Of a DNA stretch of 15,908 nucleotides, positions 8,432-15,908 are shown in pieces (position 1 is the first letter of the stretch; every line of letters begins with the position of its first letter). Source of the DNA: Cyclostephanos tholiformis. Its lineage: Eukaryota; Bacillariophyta; Thalassiosirophyceae; Thalassiosirales; Thalassiosiraceae. The DNA lies in contig JALLPB010000432.1 in NCBI GenBank assembly GCA_036939975.1, forward strand, positions 1 through 15,908. The letters are read 5' to 3'. The notes below the pieces were generated by a model. It saw nothing but the letters and a program-made list of their open reading frames with translations, was not told where the DNA came from and did not search any database. A program made the position numbers and the translations under genes.

Positions 8432-9785
8432 TCACTTAATGTATTGCATCCTTGCTGAAAATTCGGTTGATTCCTCTTTCCTCTCTTCCTCTTTGTCTGC
8501 ATTTTCAGCTAAGGCAATTGTCGAAGCCGCCCGTCTGACTTGCTCTGTCTTCCACATTGAACCATCCAACCACATCTGTAGCTCCTCTTTTGGCATGTCC
8601 TTTCCATTAGCACCGAAATGGCCTACAACTGCGTTCAATGTTGCTCTAAACTCGTCGGCATCCTTGAATATTCTCCCATTTGGATACACCCGGACAGCCA
8701 TATTGCGAGCAGTGCAGTCCATTCCAATATTTTCGTCAGGGTGCCACATTCGATGCAGTCCATACAGCGCAATCATCTTTATGGGTCTATGAGAAATTTT
8801 TGCCAGCGTGAATGCACCCGAAAAGATGGGCTGCATGCCATTTTCTGGTGTTGGGTTAGGCTGACCCTCTGGCATAATGCCAATGTCGAACCCTTCCTTG
8901 ATTGCTGCCTTCGTGGATTTCAACATCTGTTTGAATGACTTTGGATCATACTTATTCGCATCTCCATGTCTGTTATTAGCCATGTCTACCGGGATAAAGC
9001 CACACATTCTACACATGAGACCAGTGACTGGATTTGATTCAATGCCCTTCCAGTACAATAGTTTTATCGGGCGTCTCTTCTCGCCCCTCATTTTGTTGTC
9101 CAATGCTAAGACAAAAAATAAGTCTAACATGCTAATATGATTACAAACCCAAATACATGGTTCGGGATTCTTCACTTGCTCATCATCTTCATCGACTAAG
9201 ACATGTTTCGATGCAAATGGGAATACCCGCATGAGCCCTCTGCTGCAAAATTGCGCTGTCTTCAGAGACCACTTTTCCTTCCTAACTCTATCAATAATCT
9301 TTACTTTGTGGAGTAAATATACTGGAAACAGAGTTCTGTCAAAACAATTGAGTAAAACCGGGGTAGCTCTAGGCATGATCTGTTCAAAGAGTAAATACAC
9401 GCACACATACACACGCACACACACAACTAGCTTACACTGGCAGGGCCATACACATGGAAGCAATAAAGGTGACCATCAGCGCTTTAACAATTTTAGATTG
9501 AATTCTGTTCAAGCTTCGTTGGGAATTCATCGGCGCTGTAATATCAATTGACGTAGAAGCCGATAATTTTAGTGTCACCTCCTCACGCAATTTGTGCGTG
9601 TGGACTATCGGGAAAAAATCATTTATGTGCATTCTCCTTGCTAAAGCAAGCCCTTCAATATTGTGGGGCATGGCAAGTAGTAGTGCTGTCAGGAAGACGG
9701 CTATGTGTGTAAACATGAAGCTACTTCGCGGACGAAGAGGCGCAGCCGTTGTTTTCATTGTTGGGCGACGACTACGACGATTCAT
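8432..9785 (-). CDS. PlsC-type 1-acylglycerol-3-phosphate acyltransferase (2 exons)
   Basis: Exon 1 (9785-9436) and exon 2 (9368-8432) give about 428 residues. The enzyme should acylate lysophosphatidate at sn-2 to make phosphatidic acid for glycerolipid synthesis. Family motifs are CNHISMLDLF (the HX4D catalytic pair, about H194 and D199), CGFIPVD, and IMPEGQPNP (PEG, about 283-285). Exon 1 encodes a basic start, a hydrophobic stretch HIAVFLTALLLAM ending near GLALARR (signal peptide or anchor), and a second hydrophobic stretch ALMVTFIASMCMAL. ER or plastid targeting is therefore possible. The intron is read as GTAAGC (9435) to CCTAG (9369), 67 nt. An alternative, 9437-9380, also keeps frame but has a weaker GTGTAA donor. 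ATG 9785 is the first in frame; 9758 is an alternative, since a TATATA lies at 9814-9819. The C-terminus is charged (ADKEEERKEES). Confidence 0.85.
9396..9425. repeat. (CA)n microsatellite inside acyltransferase intron
   Basis: The stretch is CA repeats with a few interruptions (ACACGCACACATACACACGC and onward). On the transcribed strand it is (GT)n and fills nearly half of the 67-nt intron, immediately after the donor. Length variation could alter this very short intron. Confidence 0.7.
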
Positions 9786-10142
9786 CCTTGACAACGTCGT
9801 TATCTCTCTTTTGTATATAATTCCGGGTTGGTTGGGACTTAACAGATTGTGATGATAGATCTTTAGCAACTACCACTAAAGTGTAAATTTTTCAATCGAT
9901 GCCGTCACTGTTATCTCTTTTGGAGATGACAACGCTCTGCTCGTGCCACTTCGAGACCGGGCCGGGGTTCCCATTTCGAATGTACTAGTTCCTATGCATC
10001 TTGCCCATTGTTTGGACTACCTACTACTTCTTACGATACTCTCAGAGAGAGAGAGCACTCAACAATCAACGCGTACTACTCTACCATTATACCATTCAGT
10101 ATCGATAATACTACAGCTCATGATACTGAAAAACGTCTCGCC
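9786..10142. promoter_or_regulatory. Shared divergent upstream region
   Basis: 357 bp separate the start codons of the acyltransferase (-) and the DNA methyltransferase (+). A minus-strand TATA-like TATATA is at 9814-9819. A GA microsatellite (CAGAGAGAGAGAG) lies at 10043-10055, on the methyltransferase side. In the methyltransferase frame there is no stop after TGA 9927-9929, but also no ATG before 10143. Confidence 0.5.
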
Positions 10143-11816
10143 ATGGCAAGCTCATCGCCTCTGCCACCTAAAAGGCGGAAATTAACTAATTCAGCTTTAG
10201 ATGGGGCCTGCTCATCGTCGTCGTCACCACTTTTACTAGAATGTTCCAAAGGACGGATGCCTCCCGGGTCTATCCTCAACGAATATGTCATTCATCTACC
10301 TCCCCGCTTAACTAAATCTGCGTACCAAATATTAATGGACTGTGATGCCGTTCCTCGGCAGTGGCATCTAGAGGGTCGATTTGGAAGCCGCACACATAGA
10401 GTAGACAAATTCGTAAACGGCATACCGGTACTGCATTGTCTACACCAAATAATATCACCGGAGCTCAATAAAATACTGGAATCAGAAGGGGTGTCTATTG
10501 TGGAGAAGGAATATGTACGAAATCACCGGACTGATCAAATTACTCCGGAACTAGATGCAAGGATGCACCCAGAATTGGAGCCTAGCGGATTTTGCCTTCC
10601 CAGAATTTTTCCAAAGTGTGTGAATACAGCTCAATATGATGACAATGCGCCTGCTTTTTCGTATGCAGAAATGTTCGGGGGGATCGGCGGTTTTGGAGTT
10701 GCATTGAATAGGTTAGGAGGCAAGTGCGTCTTTTATTCTGAGAAAGATGAACGCTGCCGAGAAACGTACGCCTTAAATTTTGACACACCTCCTGGGTGCG
10801 TTCACGGCGACATCTGCATAGTTCCCGACGAAAAATTTCCGCAAAATCTCGACCTCCTAGTTGCGGGTTTTCCGTGCCAACCGTTCACCACTATGGGAGA
10901 ACAGCCTGGACTAAACTGTGACAAAGGACGTGGTCAGTTATTCTTGCAAATAGTTCGCATGATAAAGCTGTCGAAGCCGAAAGCATTACTGCTAGAAAAC
11001 GTGCCAGGATTGCTGGGGATGAAAGAAACGTTGAACATCATCTTGAAGGCATTCTGTGACGAAGGATACAGAGTCACGGCAGAAATATGTTCTGCGAGGG
11101 GATTGACTACAACCAGTAGGAAGCGATTGTTCCTTGTTGGATTGCGTAAAGATTTGGTTCCATTGAAGGCACCAGATAGCTCAAATTCATCGTCGCTGGT
11201 TACTCCATCGTTGTCCCCTTTTGATTACTCATTCTTTCAATTTCCATACATTCCGGATCTGAAACTATGCTCACATGATATATTAGACTATGACGCTCTA
11301 CCAATATCTGAGCTGGAATTGTTGCGTCTCTCTAAATCGACATGGACTCAGCTCTCTCAGAATAAACGCTGGAAGCCAAGTCAATTGGCGTGGCCGAATA
11401 GACATTGTGATACACTCACAAGTCATTACGGAAATGCTGTGGGTAGAGGCGACTGTCAATTGGTGCCATCGTCTTCGCCTCACCCACCTCGCAGATTTTC
11501 TGTACGCGAATGTGCCAGGATCCAGGGATTTCCCAACACATTTAATTTTTGCGATAAGCGCCCAGAGCAGGGTGAAATGGCTCATAGAAAAGAGGGATAT
11601 CGAATGATAGGAAATTCAGTCTGCCCGCCTATCATAGCTTCTCTAGCTGGTAGGGTATTGGACGCAGTGGGCGTTAATATAGGGAAAGAGGCGTTGTCAT
11701 CTGATGATACAAATTGGACAACTAAGGGCCTTGTTGTCGCTGTGGACTTGGCATGTTCTGCACTTCGCACTAGTCCGGTGCCCCTGCCCGCTGGGTGCCT
11801 TGTCCTTTGCGATTGA
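10143..11816 (+). CDS. Bacterial-type DNA (cytosine-5) methyltransferase, intronless
   Basis: 557 residues in one exon. It should transfer a methyl group from S-adenosylmethionine to cytosine C5 in DNA. Motifs in order are I, YAEMFGGIGGFGVALNRLGG (174-193); an acidic residue for the cofactor ribose, YSEKDE (198-203); IV, AGFPCQPF with nucleophile Cys245; VI, ENV (285-287); VIII, SARGLTTTSRKRLFLVGL, where the usual QxRxR glutamine is replaced; a variable target-recognition region (about 340-445); IX, RRFSVRECARIQGFP (450-464); and X, GYRMIGNSVCPP. PPKRRKL (8-14) is an SV40-like nuclear localisation signal. The start is ATG 10143 in context GCCATGG. Residues 20-170 match no domain I know. There is no SNF2, PWWP, BAH or ADD region, which separates it from DNMT5, DNMT3 and DNMT1. 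It also lacks the DNMT2-type motif. The context says little about its role beyond nearby dead transposons as plausible targets. Confidence 0.92.
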   Translation: MASSSPLPPKRRKLTNSALDGACSSSSSPLLLECSKGRMPPGSILNEYVIHLPPRLTKSAYQILMDCDAVPRQWHLEGRFGSRTHRVDKFVNGIPVLHCLHQIISPELNKILESEGVSIVEKEYVRNHRTDQITPELDARMHPELEPSGFCLPRIFPKCVNTAQYDDNAPAFSYAEMFGGIGGFGVALNRLGGKCVFYSEKDERCRETYALNFDTPPGCVHGDICIVPDEKFPQNLDLLVAGFPCQPFTTMGEQPGLNCDKGRGQLFLQIVRMIKLSKPKALLLENVPGLLGMKETLNIILKAFCDEGYRVTAEICSARGLTTTSRKRLFLVGLRKDLVPLKAPDSSNSSSLVTPSLSPFDYSFFQFPYIPDLKLCSHDILDYDALPISELELLRLSKSTWTQLSQNKRWKPSQLAWPNRHCDTLTSHYGNAVGRGDCQLVPSSSPHPPRRFSVRECARIQGFPNTFNFCDKRPEQGEMAHRKEGYRMIGNSVCPPIIASLAGRVLDAVGVNIGKEALSSDDTNWTTKGLVVAVDLACSALRTSPVPLPAGCLVLCD

Positions 11817-12118
11817 AAGAAAGAATGACACTGATAGGTCTCTAGACGAAGTGCCTTGAGAACATAGTACATATCGTAGACCATACAGATAGATAGAATT
11901 TGCAGATGAAATTATTAGTAGAGTATCGCCCGTTAATGGGAATTGCTTCGCCTGCTGATAGTGATATGAATAATATTATGGTGGCAGATTCCCTCCCCAT
12001 TTAGGACTCTCTTACATACATTTTGTTCATTAAATCCGAACATAAGACCAAAATTCTCTTTTATTCATTTCGACAATGCTTAAGAACAGCTATCTCTCCA
12101 CGATAATATCCAAGGAGA
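11817..12118. terminator. 3' region between convergent methyltransferase and PUF genes
   Basis: The 302 bp hold both 3' UTRs. On the minus strand, AATAAA at 12065-12060 lies about 55 nt past the PUF stop and is a good polyadenylation signal. No AATAAA was seen for the plus-strand methyltransferase. Confidence 0.5.
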
Positions 12119-14410
12119 TTACTTTGGGCCAAGCTTTGCTACAATATGCTTGGCGAATGTGTAATTTCGCTATTGTTCCGAAATAAGATATACCAAGACA
12201 TAAAAAATAGTTAGAAAAGAAGGATTGAAAGAGATCGATGAGCGCGACCAGAACTGAAAACTATTCGACTTACCAGCTGCGCCTCGTTAGACTTGAGCTC
12301 TTCGAGAAGCATACGTTTTTCATTTCCATCGGGAACTACATCGATTGCGGTCTGCACCACGTAATTCGCGTACGCGTCCCTCACCATTAGTAGCAGTACG
12401 CTGCTGCTGACACCATCCTGGCCCTCATATCTCAACTTAGCGCCATGGTGAAGCAAAGCAACAGTGTAGAGTCAAAAAATGAGAATACTCAAGTACGGTG
12501 GAATAAACTGCACGAAGGCTCACCTTAAGCATTTCGCGAACGATTGCATTGCGTTGCCTACAGTTGCCAAACTTGAGCAGTTTTTCCACCACATTGCTGG
12601 CAAATTTCTGCCTCGACAGCTTTAATAAGTCATTTTCAACAATTATGTTTAGCAGAGAGTCTCTGTCAGATTCGCGACCATATTGCAACACGTGCTGAAT
12701 GACGTAGTTTCCATACTGATCGTCCAACAAAGCCTTGTGGCAGCGTTGGATCTCGTCCAGGGTGGCCGTCTTTTGGGATTCCACGCAGTGTTCGAGCATA
12801 CGCTGGAGCACACGGCAGCCATAGGGGTGGCAGCATAGAGTCTTAACGTTAGCAAGAACATCGTTCACAATGAATTGGATCCTCTGAGACATGGAACTTG
12901 ATAGGCTAACATCGCCGGACATAAACTCGGAATCCTTGGCTTTCAAACTCATTACCTCTATACATTTTTGCATCACGTGGTTGCCATTTTGATCTTGGAT
13001 GCAAGTCAAGACATAAGAATCAAACTCAAGGATGAGCTCACACAGGTCGTCGTAGTCAAGCGACTCCAATGCCTTCTGAATCACCCTGCAACTATTCGTT
13101 TGCGAGATGAAACAAGATACGTATGATCAATAAATGGGTGAAAAATTGAGCTCAAGCTGTGGAATAATAATCCTAAAAGATAATCGCAGCAGTGGAATAT
13201 TCACTCTGCACAAAACACTTCTTACCCATACACTTCCAATGAGAGGTGAAGCATATTCCCGATCAATGTACCCTTGAGATCTTTTTTCATGCTTGGCGTC
13301 CCGAACTCGTAGAGCTTCTGTACCACATAATTCCCAAATACATCGTTGTGCAGCTCCTCCATCGCGGGGATAATCTCACACATCACAGCGTCCTTCTCGT
13401 TGGGGTCGGCCACCTCCAGCCTCTGCTGGATGAAACGAGAGCCGTTCTGGTCGAGGCAGAACTCCACGATGTGACTGCGTATGTCGTGTATCGTCCACTG
13501 ACTCCTGCTCTTGGCGCCGCGTATCTCGTTCAGAAGGTGGCTCGCCTCCGGTCCGAGCTTGGAGGGGGTGGAGACGCTCTTATCCGCACTGCGTTGCTGC
13601 TTCGGCCCACGGGGACTGGTCACAGCGTTCCTCTTATTCCCCCATCCCCCCCGCCCGCCTCCGCCTCCGGATACGCTGGTTGTCCGATCTGGCGATTTAA
13701 GATTATTTGCACCCCCCCCACCACCACGGGTGGGAGTGCGCATCCCCCCCCCACCGCCGGTGGCGGGGGACGCATCGAGATGATGTTGTCCCCCACCATA
13801 ATTTATGATGCTGATTGGCGCCAAACCGGGGGGTGCGCCCCCGGACGATACCGCAATCGGCCCGTTTGGACTCATTACGTAGGTCGTCGCCGTTCCGGGT
13901 CCTATCCCTCCCCCCCCAAGCGGCGTCGTGGAGACTAAAGTTGGCGGTGCGGCGCCGTTCCCGTACTGGACGTAGGCGTATGTCTGCGGACTTGTGCCCT
14001 GTCCTGGATGACCGCCCCCGAACTGCGCGGCCTGGATCGGCACGATGGAGATGTACTGTGCCCCCCCAACGGATATCTGCTGGTGCTGGGGCAGCAGGAT
14101 GTGATTCGTTGGGACGACGTGCTGGTGGAGGTGCGGATGCTGAGTAGTTTGATAGTCAAAGCCGTAGGAGGACACGGAGGGGGAATTGATGTGGTAGATG
14201 GTCTGCTGCTGGTCGGGGTTCATCTGGAGCACAGTCCCGCCTTGCATCACGTTCATGTTGGCCTGCTGTTGTGCCCTATAATCTTGGGAGTAATACAACT
14301 GCTGCCGCTGTTGCTGCGAGTCGAACGGCAATTGATCATGGTGGTAGAGTTGGCGAATCTGCGATGTGGGCGACTGCATCACATACTGTCTCGCGTGGAC
14401 CTGTTGTTGC

Positions 14411-14457
<47 letters not shown>

Positions 14458-15375
14458 TTGCTGCTGCTGCTGCTGCTGCTGCTGTCTAAAATATGCACCC
14501 TCCTGACCCTGCACGGACAGTCCCAGCGACGATTGATTTTTATCCAGCTGATACTGCTGGGCGGCAGTCGTCGACGACAAGGTGTTGGGACTGACTCCTC
14601 CGCCGCCAATGCCCCGATTGTTATTTGGAAATAGTACGTCCCCCGACCTCGACGACGCCCCCCCCCCACCCCGCTGCTGGTCGCCCGTCGAGAAGTAATG
14701 CGCCCCGGCATCGTCCTGGCGCTCGATGAGGATTTTTTCCATGATGGACTTCACCGGCGAGTGATGCGCCCCCAAGACGAGGGATGGTGTGGGGGGCGGG
14801 CGAGAACTATCTACCATCCCGTCCAGGGGTGTAGGCTTGCCCATCGGATCGAGCGAGGTAAGGCCCAGCGTTTCGAGTATGGAATCGACGTCCTCGTTAT
14901 TACTGCCGCGTCGCTGTCCGATGAACCCCGTCGACGCCGGACGGCGTACTCCTCGTCCAACCGCCATCAACGCGTCCACCTGATCCTCCTCCTCCTCGTC
15001 GAAGAAACCGCGGTGGCGACCGCCGCCGCCACCGCCGCCGAACAGTCTCCCCCCCACCCCTTCGACACCCATGTCGCTCACCGTCGACCTCGTGGACGAC
15101 GGCGTGAATTTGGCGTATTCCCAAGTCTCCGGCGCCGCCGACTGGGACCGGCCGAGGTTCAGTCCAAAGTAATTGGTCGTCGTGCCGCGCAGCTGCCGCG
15201 GCCGCTGCTCCTCCTCCCCCCCCCGCCCCATCCCGATATTATTATTCCCGCACCCCCCGCCGAGTGTCGACCGGGGGCGCCGGCCGAGGATGTCGTCTAC
15301 GCCGCCATCATCTTCGGACGACGCGATGCCGTCGCGCGCCTCGCCCGCGATGATGTCCAGTATATTTGTGTTCAT
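12119..15375 (-). CDS. Pumilio/PUF-family RNA-binding protein (4 exons)
   Basis: Exons 15375-13226, 13091-12524, 12435-12274 and 12169-12119 give about 976 residues. Introns are 134, 88 and 104 nt with donors GTAAGA, GTGAGC and GTAAGT. Junctions restore family text: LEVYG|CRVIQKALE, REMLK|LRYEGQ and EAQL|RNYTFAKHIVAKLG. The last exon (51 nt) holds the C-terminal RNYTFAKHIVAK. The third-exon acceptor could also be a few codons later. The PUF domain (about 612-976) has eight repeats with recognition residues SRFIQ, NYVVQ, CRVIQ, NHVMQ, CRVLQ, NYVIQ, SNVVE and NYVVQ. That is the same code as human PUM, so it should bind UGUANAUA-type sites in mRNA 3' UTRs and repress or localise them. Residues 1-610 are low-complexity, Gly-, Ser- and Gln-rich, and probably disordered. 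The start ATG 15375 is the first in frame. Minus-strand AATAAA follows the stop by about 55 nt. Confidence 0.92.
14401..14484 (-). repeat. CAG/CAA trinucleotide repeat encoding polyglutamine
   Basis: Read on the minus strand the tract is (CAG)8, CAA, one AAA (Lys), (CAA)14, CAG, (CAA)2, CAG. This is 27 Gln in 28 codons (residues 298-325 of the PUF protein). The split into a pure CAG block and a pure CAA block suggests independent expansions. Length is likely polymorphic. Confidence 0.9.
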
Positions 15376-15879
15376 GTCTGTTCTCGAACAAAATTATATA
15401 TCTACAATTTGTTACAGTTTGTACAGCATGGGGGGGGGTGTCAATAATGGTGCAAGGCGCCTTTCTGCGATGTTACCCCATCATTGCCGCTCTTCGTTGT
15501 TGGATCCAACGCTTCTATTCGGCAGTTCGGGGTCAGAGGAAGTAATGAGCGGCGGTGGTGGTCAATCACCTTGTGCCTATGGTACAAGAAAATGCAGTAA
15601 TAGTAACTCTACACGAGACTATGTAAGGCTGTGATTTTTTTATCAGGTAAACAGATACGCAAATAGGTACACGAACGAACAGTGAGGAACATTTTGTTTC
15701 GGATGGTGTCTTTTGTTCGCTGGCATATTTTTTGGTGTATTTGTTGTGCACACAGGAAACAAATCCGCGAATGTGCAGATACAGACCTTTTTTTGGCTGG
15801 CGAACAATCCCAATTGTGGGATTCCATAAGGATTCCCGAAAACAAACAGAAGGCCTCAGAGCAAAAATTGAGCTCGACC
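15376..15879. promoter_or_regulatory. Upstream region of PUF gene and possible divergent gene
   Basis: About 500 bp with no supported gene lie upstream of the PUF start. TATATA is at 15395-15400, but it is only about 20 bp from the start codon, so a TATA role is doubtful. There is a G run at about 15430-15438. Short open stretches near the window end on the minus strand have no recognisable protein features. Confidence 0.4.
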
Positions 15880-15908
15880 ATGGCGGAGCCATTTGCTGGG
15901 TCCAGCGG
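15880..15908 (+). CDS. Possible start of a gene running off the window
   Basis: ACCATGG at 15877-15883 is a strong eukaryotic start context, and the frame MAEPFAGSS stays open to the window end. Only nine codons are visible, so the product is unknown. The PUF gene on the other strand would be its divergent neighbour. Confidence is low because so little sequence is available. Confidence 0.2.

Noticed and set aside
9380..9463. N-terminal extension CKLVVCVRVYVCVYLLFEQ of the acyltransferase exon 2 frame
   Set aside because: This is translation of the GT-repeat intron, not protein. The upstream exon joins through a good donor and restores a plausible N-terminus.
9812..9819. TGTATATA as a PUF-binding site
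   Set aside because: It lies in the divergent promoter on the plus strand, probably outside any transcript, and its complement works better as the TATA box of the acyltransferase.
12170..12273. PUF C-terminus VSRIVFSSGRAHRSLSILLF
   Set aside because: It is intron read-through beyond a GTAAGT donor. The true C-terminus RNYTFAKHIVAK follows in the next exon.
13246..13938. Long plus-strand open frames opposite the PUF first exon
   Set aside because: They are antisense to a clear PUF coding exon. The GC-rich, low-complexity composition removes stop codons, so long antisense frames are expected.
14008..14634. Plus-strand frame with a poly-Leu run
   Set aside because: It is the antisense reading of the polyglutamine repeat; no protein features apart from the repeat.
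1..15908. CRISPR arrays, tRNA or rRNA genes, bacterial operons
   Set aside because: No regularly spaced repeats, no cloverleaf or rRNA core sequence was recognised, and the genes have spliceosomal introns.

Overview
The window looks like nuclear DNA of a eukaryotic microalga. A diatom, perhaps centric (Thalassiosira-like), is my best guess. The reasons are short spliceosomal introns (about 67 to 134 nt) with GTAAGT-type donors, a plant-like HIR/band-7 protein, a PUF RNA-binding protein with a long Gln-rich N-terminus, and a bacterial-type cytosine-C5 methyltransferase carrying a nuclear localisation signal. The organism is inferred from gene content, not from a species marker.

The left 6.6 kb is a transposon graveyard. 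It holds a short inverted repeat at the edge (5-54) and a dead Harbinger/PIF-type transposase on the minus strand (371-1243, two in-frame TAA codons). It also holds a 65-nt perfect-armed hairpin (1378-1442), a MITE-like element of about 135 bp with 37-bp inverted repeats (1943-2077), and about 1.1 kb of G/C-tract-rich DNA without genes. A larger element (about 3221-6600) has inverted subterminal repeats around a broken DDE transposase on the minus strand (two in-frame TGA codons and one frameshift).

The right 9.3 kb is a compact block of cellular genes. They are an HIR/SPFH-domain protein (+, 4 exons, 6993-8129), a PlsC-type acyltransferase (-, 2 exons, 8432-9785), an intronless bacterial-like DNA cytosine methyltransferase (+, 10143-11816) and a Pumilio/PUF protein (-, 4 exons, 12119-15375). 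A further plus-strand gene may begin at 15880. HIR and acyltransferase converge, acyltransferase and methyltransferase diverge from a 357-bp shared upstream region, and methyltransferase and PUF converge with 302 bp between stop codons.

The genes do not form a pathway: they cover membrane microdomain scaffolding, lipid synthesis, DNA methylation and mRNA regulation. The one suggestive link is a DNA methyltransferase beside decayed transposons whose stops include TGA, which may reflect methyl-cytosine decay. I found no clearly new system. The most unusual item is the methyltransferase, with an unassigned region of about 170 residues at its N-terminus, an altered motif VIII and no introns.
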